Positions 19,058 through 27,490 are shown, counted from the stretch's first letter. The stretch: DNA of 37,751 nucleotides from Acidimicrobiales bacterium (GCA_036262515.1 DATAIT010000085.1:1-37751), one strand, 5' to 3'. Numbers and translations are program-made. The notes: generated by a model from the letters alone, not told the origin.

Positions 19058-20029
19058 GTGGCCGACGACCTTGATCGCGTACGTCCGCGGGATCCCGCCG
19101 TCCTCCTCGGCGCAGCCACCGGCGGTGACCGTGCCGCCCTGGCCCGCCTGATCTCGCTTGTCGAGCGGGGCGGCGAGACGGCTCGCCGGGTCGGCCGCAT
19201 CACGCACCGGCTGGGCGGAAGGGCCTACACGGTTGGCATCACCGGTGCCCCAGGGGCCGGGAAGTCGACGCTGACCAACCGGTTGCTCGACCACCTCCGG
19301 GGGCTCGGGACGGAGGTGGCCGTACTGGCCGTCGACCCGTCGTCACCGTTCTCCGGTGGCGCCATCCTGGGCGACCGTGTTCGCATGCAGGACCACGCCG
19401 GCGACCGGGGGGTCTACATCCGCTCGATGGCGACACGCGGCCACGTGGGTGGCCTGGCCCTGGCCACGCCGGAGGCGATCCGGGTGCTCGACGCCGCCGG
19501 CTTTCCCTTCGTGATGGTCGAGACGGTGGGGGTGGGCCAGGTCGAGGTGGAGGTGGCGGGCGCGGCTGACACCACGGTGGTGGTGGTGAACCCGGGCTGG
19601 GGCGACGCCGTGCAGGCCAACAAGGCGGGCCTCCTGGAGGCGGCGGACGTGCTGGTGGTGAACAAGTCCGACCGGCCGGGGGCGGCGGAGGCCAGGCGCG
19701 ACCTCGACATGATGCTCGACATGAACCTGGCTCCCGGCCCGTGGCGGCCTCCGGTGCTGAGCACCGTTGCCTCGAACGGCGAGGGGGTGGCCGCCTTGTG
19801 GGATGCCGTCCTCGCCCACCGGGTCCACCAGGAGCGCAGCGGCGCGCTGCGCGAGCGACGGACCCGGCGCATGGCGACCGAGGTGCGGGCCATCGTGCTC
19901 CACCGCCTCATGCTGCGGGCCGACGAGCGGTGCTCGGGGACGCGCTTCGACTCGGCGGTGGCCGACGTCACGGCCCGCCGCACCGATCCCTGGTCAGCCG
20001 TCGACGGGCTCCTCGACGACGCGACGTGA
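19058..20029 (+). CDS. meaB: Methylmalonyl-CoA mutase-associated GTPase MeaB (ArgK family)
   Basis: G3E-family GTPase that loads and protects the adenosylcobalamin cofactor of acyl-CoA mutases. The 323 residues from GTG contain Walker A GAPGAGKST (res 63-71), DPSSPFSGGAILGDRVRM, RGHVGGLALATPEAI, the VETVGVGQVEVEVAG switch region and NKSD. An alternative start is CTG 19031, overlapping the NifU-like stop as CTGA and adding nine residues; the sequence does not settle it. The probable client is the IcmA-like mutase at 7748, although the genes are not adjacent. The gene converges on a membrane-protein gene, with a UUCG-loop hairpin between them. Confidence 0.93.
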   Translation: MADDLDRVRPRDPAVLLGAATGGDRAALARLISLVERGGETARRVGRITHRLGGRAYTVGITGAPGAGKSTLTNRLLDHLRGLGTEVAVLAVDPSSPFSGGAILGDRVRMQDHAGDRGVYIRSMATRGHVGGLALATPEAIRVLDAAGFPFVMVETVGVGQVEVEVAGAADTTVVVVNPGWGDAVQANKAGLLEAADVLVVNKSDRPGAAEARRDLDMMLDMNLAPGPWRPPVLSTVASNGEGVAALWDAVLAHRVHQERSGALRERRTRRMATEVRAIVLHRLMLRADERCSGTRFDSAVADVTARRTDPWSAVDGLLDDAT

Positions 20030-20064
20030 CCCAGCCGGGCGCCGCCCGGGCGGATGCGGGCCAC

Positions 20065-20080
20065 CGGGCGTTCGCGCCCG
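20065..20080. terminator. Possible bidirectional terminator hairpin with a TTCG loop
   Basis: CGGGCG, TTCG, CGCCCG: a perfect 6-bp stem with a UUCG tetraloop, between convergent meaB (ends 20029) and the membrane-protein gene (ends 20092). No T-run follows on either strand, so a role in termination or RNA stability is inference. Confidence 0.4.
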
Positions 20081-20091
20081 CAGGGCGCCGA

Positions 20092-20577
20092 TCAGGCGAG
20101 GGCGGAACCGGGGGCCGGACGCGACCGGCGCAGGCCGACGAGGCTGGCGCCGACCAGGCCGGAGAAGCCGGCCATCTGGAGGTACCACCAGGCGCCGATC
20201 GCCTCGTGGTGCCCTGACACCGGGCACATGACGGTGGCGACCAGGGCCAGGCCGCCGGCCACGACCGATGCCACGAATCCCAGCCGCTGGCGGCGGGCCA
20301 GGCCCGCCGCCATGGCGCCGAGGGCGGCGACGAGACCGAGGAACAGGATCGACGCCCACAGCGGCTCCGGCGCGCCGGGGTCGGCGGGCGCCGGCTCGAT
20401 GACGACGGCAGCGGCGAAGACGGCGACCCAGGCCAGTCCCATCCGGCGAGGCCACCGCCCGGTGATCGCGCCCGGATCGGTGAGCCAGCGGCCCAGCGTC
20501 GGCCGGGTGGCGGCGGTGAGGCTGACCTCCTCGAGGCGGTCCTCGTGCAGCTGCGGGAGCTGGCTTCGGGTGAGCAT
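20092..20577 (-). CDS. Small membrane protein of unknown function
   Basis: A 161-residue protein with a cytoplasmic N-terminus of about 45 residues (MLTRSQLPQLHEDRLEE...) and about four predicted membrane helices, at roughly 46-62 (MGLAWVAVFAAAVVI), 73-95, 100-118 and 128-148. No known domain is recognised. ATG 20577 has the strongest ribosome site in the window, GGAGGT at 20590-20585, seven bases upstream. TACCAT at 20616-20611 could be its -10, giving a leader of about 25-30 bases. The gene follows pheT by 80 bases on the same strand, so it could be read from the phe operon too. Confidence 0.75.
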   Translation of the reverse strand: MLTRSQLPQLHEDRLEEVSLTAATRPTLGRWLTDPGAITGRWPRRMGLAWVAVFAAAVVIEPAPADPGAPEPLWASILFLGLVAALGAMAAGLARRQRLGFVASVVAGGLALVATVMCPVSGHHEAIGAWWYLQMAGFSGLVGASLVGLRRSRPAPGSALA

Positions 20578-20584
20578 GCAGGCG

Positions 20585-20590
20585 ACCTCC
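20585..20590 (-). promoter_or_regulatory. Strong Shine-Dalgarno sequence of the membrane-protein gene
   Basis: GGAGGT, seven bases before ATG 20577. It stands out because most promoter-proximal genes in this window have no leader. TACCAT at 20616-20611 is a plausible upstream -10. Confidence 0.6.
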
Positions 20591-20657
20591 GGCGTCACGT
20601 GGCTCTCGCGATGGTATCCCCGGCACGCCCGCTTCCGGTGCGCGCCGGACGCCCGGC

Positions 20658-23012
20658 TCAGGCCCGCAGCTCGCCCCGATGGGTGGTGGAGACCGCCTCG
20701 ATGCAGCGGGTGCGGACCTCGGCCACGTCGGCGTCGGTGAGGGTGCGGTCGGGCGCCTGGAGGCGGAGGCGGAACGCCAGGCTGCGGCGGCCGGCGCCCA
20801 GGCGGTCGTCGCGGTACACGTCGAACAGGCGCACGTCCTCCAGGAGGGCGCCGGCCGCCGCACGGACCGTGGCTGCGATGGCGGCCGCCGGCACGTCCTC
20901 GTCGACCACGAAGGCGAGGTCGACGTCGCTCGAGGGGTGGCGTCCCACCGGGGTGGCCTGGGGATACACGTTCTCGGTGGGGAGGAGGCCACCCAGGTCG
21001 AGCTCGATCCACCCGACCCGTCCCTCGATCCCGAAGGCGGCGGACACGTCGGGGTCGACCTCGCCGACGTGGCCGATCACCTCGGCGCCGACGACGACCC
21101 TGGCCGTGCGGCCGGGATGGAGCCCGGGGGCGCGGTCCGCCTCGATGGTGGCCGGACGGCGCAGCCCGTCGAGCACGACGTCGAGCACCTGCTTGGCGGC
21201 GGCCGCGCCGCCACCCGTGCCGGCCACGGCCACGCCCACGAGCTCTCGCTCGTCGGGCAGCGGGCCCGGCTCGCCCTCCGGGACCCGGAACACCTTGCCG
21301 ATCTCGAACAGGGCCACGTCGGGACTGCGGTAGGAGGCGTTGCGGGCCACCGCCTTGAGCAGGCTCGGCAGCATGGACGCCCGCAGCACCGACTCCTCCC
21401 GGGCCAGGGGGTCGACCGCCTCGATCACCGGGCCCGGCCACCCGGCCCGTTCGTTGTCGCCCGGGCCGAGCAGGGGCGACGACGCCGCCTCGCTGACCCC
21501 GGCCCCCGCCAGCACGTCACGCAGCTGCCGGCGGGCCCGCTGGTAGGGCGTGAGACGGCCGACGTAGGGGCTGTCGGGCACGGTTCGCGGGATCCGGCTG
21601 AAGCCATGGTGGCGGCCCACCTCCTCCACCAGATCGATCTCGGTGATGGCGTCGGGCCGGAACGAGGGCGGCACGACCTCGTGGACGCCCTCGCCGGCCG
21701 GCGTGGCCTCGAAGCCGATGGGACCGAGCAGGGAGCGGACGTCGTCGTCGTCGATCTCGGTGCCGAGCAGCGCGTTCACGCGAGCGGTCCGTAGGCGTAT
21801 GGGCGGCGAGGGGGCGGGCCGTCGCCACAGGTCGAGCGCGCCCGACGCCACCTCGCCCGTGGCCAGGATCTCGAAGAATCGGGCCGCGGCACGTTCGATG
21901 CCCTCGGGATCGCACCCGCGCTCGAAGCGGGCCGACGCCTCGGAACGAAGACCGAGCCGCTTCGACGAGCGGGCGATCGACAGGGGGTCGAAGTAGGCCG
22001 CCTCCAGCAGCACCGACGTGGTGGACGCGGAGATCTCCGACGAGGCGCCGCCCATGATCCCGCCGATGCCCACCGGAGCGCCGGTGGCGTCGCAGATGAG
22101 GCAGTCGTCTCCGGTGAGGCGTCGCTCCACGCCGTCGAGGGTGACGAGAAGTTCTCCCGCCGTGGCCCGGCGGACGAGCAGCCCCCGGCCGGGCACCAGG
22201 TCGAGGTCGTAGGGATGGGTGGGCTGGCCGAGCTCGAGCATCACGTAGTTCGAGGCGTCGACCACGTTGCTGATGGGGCGCATGCCCGCCAGCGTGAGGC
22301 GGCGGGCGACGAGGGAGGTCGACGGCCCCACCGTCACGCCGGTGACGACGCGGGCGGTGAAGCGCGGGCACAGGTCTGGGCACTCGACGGCGATCGTGGC
22401 CAGCTCCTCCACCGGCTGCGACGACCCGGCGAGGGACACCTCGGGGATGGCGAAGGGGATGCGCAGGCGGGCGGCGGCATCGCGAGCCACGCCGGCCACC
22501 GAGTTGGCGTCGGGCCGGTTGCCCTCGATGGCCAGGTCGTAGACCACGTCGGCCTCCACGCCGAGTGCGGCGGCGAGCGGGCTGCCCAGCTGGTGGTCGC
22601 CGTCGAGCACCATGATGCCGTCGGCGTCCTCCCCGAGCCCCAGCTCCTTGGCCGAGCAGATCATCCCCTCGGACCACTCCCCCCGCACCTTGCGCCGGCC
22701 GATCTCGAAGTCGCCGGGCAGCACGGCCCCCACTGGAGCGAGGGCCACCAGCTGCCCGGCGGCCACGTTGGGCGCACCGCACACGACCTGCAGCGCTCCC
22801 GACCCGGCGTCGACCTCGGTGATCCGCACGCGGTCGGCCTTCGGGTGGCTCCGGACGTCGAGCACGCGAGCCACCACGACGTCGGACAGCCCGGCGCCGA
22901 TGCGCTCGACGCCCTCGACCACCATGCCGAGGTCGTCGAACGCCTCGCCCAGCGCGACCGGGTCGAGGTCGAACGGCGCGAAGTCTCGGAGCCACGAGAG
23001 GGGGACGCGCAC
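20658..23012 (-). CDS. pheT: Phenylalanyl-tRNA synthetase beta subunit
   Basis: Beta chain of the (alpha-beta)2 synthetase that charges tRNA-Phe. The 784-residue protein begins MRVPLSWLRDF; the EMAP-like tRNA-binding domain spans about 40-150 (VVVARVLDVRSHPKADRV), then B3/B4 editing-domain motifs (SNVVDASNYVMLELGQPTHP), the B5 domain, the catalytic-like core (GLRSEASARFERG) and a C-terminal anticodon-binding FDX-ACB domain (VGRHPSSDVDLAFVV). Start GTG 23012 has AGGAG about 10 bases upstream. It lies 13 bases after pheS at the end of the infC operon. It may share transcription with the membrane-protein gene. Confidence 0.96.
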   Translation of the reverse strand: MRVPLSWLRDFAPFDLDPVALGEAFDDLGMVVEGVERIGAGLSDVVVARVLDVRSHPKADRVRITEVDAGSGALQVVCGAPNVAAGQLVALAPVGAVLPGDFEIGRRKVRGEWSEGMICSAKELGLGEDADGIMVLDGDHQLGSPLAAALGVEADVVYDLAIEGNRPDANSVAGVARDAAARLRIPFAIPEVSLAGSSQPVEELATIAVECPDLCPRFTARVVTGVTVGPSTSLVARRLTLAGMRPISNVVDASNYVMLELGQPTHPYDLDLVPGRGLLVRRATAGELLVTLDGVERRLTGDDCLICDATGAPVGIGGIMGGASSEISASTTSVLLEAAYFDPLSIARSSKRLGLRSEASARFERGCDPEGIERAAARFFEILATGEVASGALDLWRRPAPSPPIRLRTARVNALLGTEIDDDDVRSLLGPIGFEATPAGEGVHEVVPPSFRPDAITEIDLVEEVGRHHGFSRIPRTVPDSPYVGRLTPYQRARRQLRDVLAGAGVSEAASSPLLGPGDNERAGWPGPVIEAVDPLAREESVLRASMLPSLLKAVARNASYRSPDVALFEIGKVFRVPEGEPGPLPDERELVGVAVAGTGGGAAAAKQVLDVVLDGLRRPATIEADRAPGLHPGRTARVVVGAEVIGHVGEVDPDVSAAFGIEGRVGWIELDLGGLLPTENVYPQATPVGRHPSSDVDLAFVVDEDVPAAAIAATVRAAAGALLEDVRLFDVYRDDRLGAGRRSLAFRLRLQAPDRTLTDADVAEVRTRCIEAVSTTHRGELRA

Positions 23013-23025
23013 GGGCGGCTGCTCC

Positions 23026-24060
23026 TCAGAACTGGGAGATGAAGCGGATGTCGTTGTCGAGCAGGATGCGCATGTCGGAGATGCCGTGGCGCATCTGGGC
23101 GCATCGGTCGATGCCGAAGCCGAAGGCGAAGCCCGACCACTCCTCGGCGTCGAGGCCCACGGCGGCCAGGACGTTGGGGTGCACCATCCCGCACCCGCCG
23201 AGCTCGATCCACCCCGTGCCCGAACAGGTGCGGCACCCGGCCCCCGAGCAGATGGCACAGGTGATCTCGAACTCGGCCGACGGTTCGGTAAACGGGAAGT
23301 AGGCCGGTCGCAGGCGGGAGTGGATGCCGGGCCCGAAGTAGGCGCCGGTGAACGCCTCGATGGTGCCGGCCAGGTCGCCGAAGGTGACGCCCTTGTCCAC
23401 GACCAGTCCTTCGACCTGGTTGAACGACGCCGTGTGGCGGGCGTCGGGCGTGTCCTTTCGGTACACCTTGCCCGGCATGATCGAGTAGATCGGCGGTGGC
23501 TGGGACTGCATCACGCGGATCTGCACCGGCGACGTGTGGGGGCGCAGGAGGGTGGACTCCGGCTCCCCCCAGTCGAGGTACAGGGTGTCGAACCCACTGC
23601 GCGCCGGATGGCCCTTCGGGAAGTTGAGGGCCTCGAAGCTGTGCCAGTCGGTCTCCGCCTCCGGTCCCTCGGAGACGGTGTAGCCCATTCCGACGAACAC
23701 GTCCTCGAGCTCGTCGCGCGTCTGGGTGACGAGGTTGAGGTGGCCGCGCCGCGGCCCGGGCAGCACCTCGGTGAGGTCGAGGCGCTCGGCGTCCAGACGG
23801 GCGGCCCGCTCCCTCGCCTGGAGCTCCACCGCCCGCGCCGCCGACAACTCGGAGAGGCGCCGCCGGACCTCGTTGACCAGCCGGCCCTGGGTCCGGCGCT
23901 CGTCCGGGGACAGGGCACCGAGCGCGGCGTTGCGGGCTGCCAGAGGCGACCGCTTCCCGACGACCTCGGCCTCGGCGGCGCGCAGGTCGTCGGCGGTGGC
24001 GGCCGACTCCAGCCGCAGGCGGCCCTGCTTCTCGATGTCGTCCAACTCGTCCGCCGTCAC
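23026..24060 (-). CDS. pheS: Phenylalanyl-tRNA synthetase alpha subunit
   Basis: Catalytic class II subunit, 344 residues. An N-terminal coiled coil of about 90 residues (tRNA binding) precedes the catalytic core with motif 2 around FEITCAICSGAGC and motif 3 FGFGIDRCAQMRHG. The core carries Cys268, Cys271, Cys276 and Cys279 as CAIC and CRTC, a small zinc-ribbon-like insertion that E. coli PheS lacks but several other bacterial PheS proteins have. GTG 24060 overlaps the stop of the histidine kinase gene as GTGA, so pheS translation may depend on that of the kinase. AlphaFold or alignment would be needed to confirm metal binding. Confidence 0.96.
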   Translation of the reverse strand: MTADELDDIEKQGRLRLESAATADDLRAAEAEVVGKRSPLAARNAALGALSPDERRTQGRLVNEVRRRLSELSAARAVELQARERAARLDAERLDLTEVLPGPRRGHLNLVTQTRDELEDVFVGMGYTVSEGPEAETDWHSFEALNFPKGHPARSGFDTLYLDWGEPESTLLRPHTSPVQIRVMQSQPPPIYSIMPGKVYRKDTPDARHTASFNQVEGLVVDKGVTFGDLAGTIEAFTGAYFGPGIHSRLRPAYFPFTEPSAEFEITCAICSGAGCRTCSGTGWIELGGCGMVHPNVLAAVGLDAEEWSGFAFGFGIDRCAQMRHGISDMRILLDNDIRFISQF

Positions 24061-25106
24061 GACCCGTGCAGCTCCTCGAAGGCGTAGAGCGGCAGCGTAA
24101 AGCGGAACGTCGAACCCTCGCCGGGAACGGACGTCACGTCCAGCTGCCCGCCGTGCGCCTCCACCAGGCCGCGGCTGATCCACAACCCCAGGCCGGTGCC
24201 GTTGGGCTTCGTCTCGGCCCGGCGGAAGAACTTGGTGAACACGCGAGCGAGGTCGCTCTCGGGAAACCCCTCGCCCTGGTCGACAACGGCGACGGACGCC
24301 TGGGAGTCGGAGATGTTGCCCTCGACGCGCAGCCCGACGGGAGAGGCGTACTTGCATGCGTTCTCGACCAGGTTGGTGAGGACCTGGACCACCTTGTCGG
24401 CGTCGGCGTACACACTGGGGAACGACGCCGGGAAGTCGAGGACGCAGTCGAGGTCCGGATACTCCATGCGGACCTTCTCCACGACGGTGCGGCTGAGGTC
24501 GGGAAGGTCGACCATCTGCCGGCGCAGGACCAGGCGGCCCGATTCCAGCCGGCTGATGTCGAGCAACTCGGTGATGAGGCGTGTGACACGGTCGGCGTCG
24601 TGGTTGACCTGTTCGAGCATCATCCGCTTCTGGTCGTCGCGCAGGCGCTCCCACCGGTTGAGCAAGAGGCTCGTGTACCCCTTCACCGACGTGAGCGGCG
24701 AGCGCAGCTCGTGGCTGACGGTGGACACGATCTCGATGCCGGTGGCGCTCTGGTGGCGGCGTGCCTCGGCCAGCCGCAACGACAACACGGCGCCCTGGAG
24801 CCGGCCCCCGTCGCGCAGGTAGCGCCCCGTCGCGTTGACCTTCACCCGCTCGCCGTCCGCCCGGGCGATGCTGATCTCCTGCTCCGGCAGACTGGACACC
24901 GAGCGCAGGTTCGCGGACGGATGCCACCCGCCGGCCAGGAGCGGATGGCCTCCCTTGGACCGCGGCGCCAACATCTCGCAGGACTGGCCGACCAGCTGGT
25001 CGCTCGGATAGCCGGTGAGGGCGACGGCGGGTTGGTTGACCTCGACGATCCGGCGGGCGCCGTCGAGGCAGACCACAGCGTCGGGAAGCAGGTCGTAGGG
25101 CTGCAT
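24057..25106 (-). CDS. Soluble PAS-domain sensor histidine kinase
   Basis: A 349-residue histidine kinase without membrane segments. The PAS domain covers about 5-110 (LLPDAVVCLDGARRIVEVNQ, ALTGYPSDQLVG), HisKA has the phospho-accepting His132 in STVSHELRSPLTSVKGY, and the HATPase_c domain follows with NLVENACKYA, VVDQGEGFPESDL and NGTGLGLWISRGLVEAHGG. No response regulator is encoded in this window. The ATG is one base after the trmH-like stop and the gene overlaps pheS (GTGA), so it is fully embedded in a translation operon. I recall a kinase at the same place in Streptomyces, which would make it a conserved actinobacterial arrangement, but I could not check this. The signal is unknown. Confidence 0.92.
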   Translation of the reverse strand: MQPYDLLPDAVVCLDGARRIVEVNQPAVALTGYPSDQLVGQSCEMLAPRSKGGHPLLAGGWHPSANLRSVSSLPEQEISIARADGERVKVNATGRYLRDGGRLQGAVLSLRLAEARRHQSATGIEIVSTVSHELRSPLTSVKGYTSLLLNRWERLRDDQKRMMLEQVNHDADRVTRLITELLDISRLESGRLVLRRQMVDLPDLSRTVVEKVRMEYPDLDCVLDFPASFPSVYADADKVVQVLTNLVENACKYASPVGLRVEGNISDSQASVAVVDQGEGFPESDLARVFTKFFRRAETKPNGTGLGLWISRGLVEAHGGQLDVTSVPGEGSTFRFTLPLYAFEELHGS

Positions 25107-25107
25107 G

Positions 25108-25914
25108 TCAGGTGGCGCTGGCCAGTTCCCGCCGGGCCCGCCGCTGGCGGGCGGCCTCGAAGCACAGGATGGCCGCGGCCATACCGACGTTCAGCGAATC
25201 GGCTCGGCCCGCCATCGGAATGGTGATCTCGCCGTCGAGGCTCTCCACCACCGAGTCCGGGAGTCCCGAGGCCTCGTTCCCCAGGACGAGGGCGGTGGGA
25301 AAGGTGAGATCGGCACTCGTGTAGTCGCCGCCCCGGCCCGCCACCGTGCCGAGGCGGCGCAGGCCCCAGTCGCCCAGTCGCCGCAGCACGTCGACGGGAT
25401 CACCCCCGTCGACCACGGGGACGTGGAACAGGGCCCCCGCCGACGCCCGCACCGCCTTGGGGTTGTAGAGATCGACGCAGCCGTTGCACGAGATCACGCC
25501 GCCGGCCCCCGCCGCCTCGGCGCTGCGGAGCACCGTGCCGGCGTTGCCGGGGTCGCGCACGTCGACGCACACGACCACCAGGGCGGCGGTGCGCAACGCC
25601 TCGAGATCCACGTCGACGTACGGCAGGGTGGCCATCACCGGCTGCGGGGTGACCGTGCCGGCGACCCGCTCGAGCACGCCCGGGGCGAGCTCGTGGACGC
25701 GCGCGCCGGCGGCCGCGGCCCGGTCGAGCAGATCCGCGGGGGCTCCGGGCGCTGCGAACACCGCTTCGAGAGGCACTCGCGCCGCGAGTGCCTCCGAGAT
25801 CACCTTGACGCCCTCGGCCACGAAGACCCGCTCGGCCTGCCGCGCGCTGGTGCGCCCCGCGAGCCTCCGCAGCCGTTGGACCTTCTGGTGGCGGTAGGCC
25901 AGCCCAGTGCTCAG
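25108..25914 (-). CDS. SpoU/TrmH-family RNA 2'-O-methyltransferase (TsnR-like), probable CTG start
   Basis: S-adenosylmethionine-dependent ribose methyltransferase with a trefoil-knot fold, probably acting on 23S rRNA. The 268 residues show an N-terminal L30e-like substrate-binding domain ([15 protein letters not shown]) and the three SpoU motifs: [28 protein letters not shown] and [18 protein letters not shown]. No ATG, GTG or TTG occurs in frame between the rplT interior and the FVAEG motif. The likely start is CTG at 25914-25912, overlapping the rplT stop as CTGA. A sequencing error or a longer product overlapping rplT are the alternatives. The position between rplT and pheS matches the tsnR-like gene of other actinobacteria. 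Confidence 0.87.
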   Translation of the reverse strand: MSTGLAYRHQKVQRLRRLAGRTSARQAERVFVAEGVKVISEALAARVPLEAVFAAPGAPADLLDRAAAAGARVHELAPGVLERVAGTVTPQPVMATLPYVDVDLEALRTAALVVVCVDVRDPGNAGTVLRSAEAAGAGGVISCNGCVDLYNPKAVRASAGALFHVPVVDGGDPVDVLRRLGDWGLRRLGTVAGRGGDYTSADLTFPTALVLGNEASGLPDSVVESLDGEITIPMAGRADSLNVGMAAAILCFEAARQRRARRELASAT

Positions 25915-26312
25915 CGTTGCTCCGACGGCCCGTCCGCCTCGGCGGCGACGCCGTTGGCGTCGGCGGCGGAGACCGCCAGCTTCACCAGGCCGCCGAAGGC
26001 AGCCGGGTCGGCCACGGCCATGTCGGCCAGGACCTTGCGGTCGACGTCGATCTCGGCCAGGCGCAGCCCGGCGATGAACCGGCTGTAGCTGACGCCGTGC
26101 TCGCGGGTGGCGGCGTTGATCCTCTGGATCCACAGCCGGCGGAACTCACCCTTGCGGGCCCGCCGGTCGCGATAGGCGTAGGCCAGTGAGTGCATGACCT
26201 GCTCGTTGGCGGCACGGAAGCTGCGGCTCTTGTTGCCGTAGTAGCCCTGTGCCTGCTCGAGCACGGCCCGACGTCGCTTGTGACTGTGGACGGCGCGCTT
26301 GACTCTTGCCAT
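25911..26312 (-). CDS. rplT: Large ribosomal subunit protein bL20
   Basis: Ribosomal protein L20, 133 residues, needed early in 50S assembly. The N-terminus [20 protein letters not shown] and the block [20 protein letters not shown] are diagnostic. A C-terminal extension of about 17 residues ([19 protein letters not shown]) exceeds the usual length of about 117-120. The ribosome site AAGGA lies six bases before ATG 26312. In other bacteria L20 represses its own operon by binding the leader; whether it does so here cannot be read from the sequence. Confidence 0.97.
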   Translation of the reverse strand: MARVKRAVHSHKRRRAVLEQAQGYYGNKSRSFRAANEQVMHSLAYAYRDRRARKGEFRRLWIQRINAATREHGVSYSRFIAGLRLAEIDVDRKVLADMAVADPAAFGGLVKLAVSAADANGVAAEADGPSEQR

Positions 26313-26370
26313 CGTCGGTCCTTTCGTCCGGGGAGGGGTGGAGGGGAGGTGCGGTCGCCGAGACGGGCGG

Positions 26371-26565
26371 TCAGAGCCCGAGCAGGCGCTTGACCTGCTT
26401 CAGGTCGCCGCCGGTGACTTCGGCGCCACGCGCCAGGCGGCGGGTTCGCACCGACGACTTCTTCTCGAGCAGGTGGGCCCGGAACGCCTTGCGGCGGCGG
26501 ACCTTCCCGCTGCCCGTGACCTTGAAGCGCTTCGCAGCGCCCCTGTCCGTCTTCATCTTCGGCAT
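26371..26565 (-). CDS. rpmI: Large ribosomal subunit protein bL35
   Basis: Ribosomal protein L35, 64 residues, the usual size. It starts [20 protein letters not shown] and is rich in Arg and Lys. ATG 26565 follows the infC stop after two bases, so it is translated in step with IF3. The 58-base gap to rplT is pyrimidine-rich on the plus strand and holds the rplT ribosome site. Confidence 0.97.
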   Translation of the reverse strand: MPKMKTDRGAAKRFKVTGSGKVRRRKAFRAHLLEKKSSVRTRRLARGAEVTGGDLKQVKRLLGL

Positions 26566-26567
26566 GG

Positions 26568-27314
26568 TCAGCCTTCCTGGCGTGCGTCGCCGGATCCGGG
26601 GACCGGGGCGACAGTGGTGACGGGCGGGGCCGCCGCCGGCGTGGGCGCGGTGACGGCGTCGGGGGGTGCGGGTGCTGGCGGGGTCGTGGCGGCGGGTGGG
26701 GCGGTGGCGTTCGGCGCGGGGGCGGGCGGGCCGGAGGCGGGCGGGGCCGACCCGTTGGAAGCCGCCTTCTTCGGCGCATGTGCCTGCTGGGCCCGCTTGT
26801 CCGGTGCAAGGACCATGATCATGTTGCGCCCGTCCACCTTGGGCGCGGCCTCGATCTTCGCCGCTGCGCCGACCTCCTCGGCGACGCGGTGCAGGATCTT
26901 CAGCCCCAGCTCCTGATGGCTCATCTCGCGGCCGCGGAACATGATCGTGATCTTGACCTTGTGGCCCTGCCCGAGGAACTTGCTCACCTGGCGGGTCTTG
27001 GTCTCGAAGTCGCCCGGCCCGATCTTGGGCCGGTACTTCATCTCCTTGATCCCGACGTTGGTGGTCTTGCGCCGTGACTCCTTGGCCCGCTGCGCGGCAT
27101 CGAACTTGTACTTCCCGTAGTCCATGATGCGGCAGACCGGGGGGTTGGCCATCGGGGCCACCTCAACGAGGTCCAGGTCGGCCTCTCGTGCGATCTGCAG
27201 TGCCTCGGGAAGCGCCTTGATGCCGAGCTGGCTCCCGTCGGCGTCGACCAGGCGGACCTCCCTGGCCCGTATCCGGTCGTTGATCCTGGTCTCGTTGGCG
27301 CCCGCTGTGGCGAT
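26568..27314 (-). CDS. infC: Translation initiation factor IF-3 with a long Ala/Pro C-terminal tail, ATC start
   Basis: IF3 binds the 30S subunit and enforces start-codon fidelity. The N domain starts NETRINDRIRAREVRLV, followed by the linker MDYGKYKFDAAQRAKESRRK and the C domain KITIMFRGREMSHQELG. The canonical protein ends near residue 177; residues 178-248 are a low-complexity Ala/Pro/Thr tail. The start is ATC at 27314-27312, nine bases after AGGAGG (27329-27324). No ATG or GTG fits; the ATG at 27321 is out of frame. Non-canonical infC start codons (AUU in E. coli) allow IF3 to limit its own synthesis, and the same control is inferred here. Confidence 0.93.
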   Translation of the reverse strand: MATAGANETRINDRIRAREVRLVDADGSQLGIKALPEALQIAREADLDLVEVAPMANPPVCRIMDYGKYKFDAAQRAKESRRKTTNVGIKEMKYRPKIGPGDFETKTRQVSKFLGQGHKVKITIMFRGREMSHQELGLKILHRVAEEVGAAAKIEAAPKVDGRNMIMVLAPDKRAQQAHAPKKAASNGSAPPASGPPAPAPNATAPPAATTPPAPAPPDAVTAPTPAAAPPVTTVAPVPGSGDARQEG

Positions 27315-27337
27315 GCGGCATCCCCTCCTTGGGTCGG

Positions 27338-27359
27338 TGCCCTTTCGCGAGAAAGGGCA
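27338..27359 (-). promoter_or_regulatory. Perfect 9-bp hairpin in the infC leader
   Basis: TGCCCTTTC and GAAAGGGCA are exact complements separated by four bases, beginning seven bases upstream of the infC ribosome site. No T-run follows, so it is not a classical terminator. A role in IF3 or L20 feedback or in mRNA stability is inference. Confidence 0.6.
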
Positions 27360-27483
27360 GGCGTCGGAAGCAACGCCCGCCCTCGGCGGCCATTCGACCC
27401 GAGCACACCAGCGCATGGCGCAGTGGTCGGGTGGGGACTCGGCATGTGGCTCCGCCCCGCTTCCCGGTTCAGTTTTGAACGCC

Positions 27484-27490
27484 TAGGGTA
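27484..27490. promoter_or_regulatory. Overlapping divergent -10 elements (DUF1844 gene and possibly infC)
   Basis: TAGGGT (27484-27489, plus) ends seven bases before ATG 27497, predicting a leaderless DUF1844 mRNA. On the minus strand the same bases read TACCCT (27490-27485) toward infC, which would give that mRNA a leader of about 165 bases. The plus-strand element is well supported; the minus-strand one is speculative. A 5-bp inverted repeat GTTCA/TGAAC at 27467-27480 lies alongside. Confidence 0.45.

Noticed and set aside
20092-21441. 449-residue version of the membrane protein reaching into pheT
   Set aside because: The upstream part is a pheT shadow; ATG 20577 with GGAGGT gives the natural start.
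23026-24927. 633-residue PheS with a long N-terminal extension
   Set aside because: The extension is a shadow of the histidine kinase gene; PheS homologues start at about GTG 24060.
26580-26770. Repetitive GGTGC/GGCGGG-rich stretch as a tandem repeat or CRISPR-like array
   Set aside because: It encodes the Ala/Pro tail of IF3; the units are irregular and there are no spacers.
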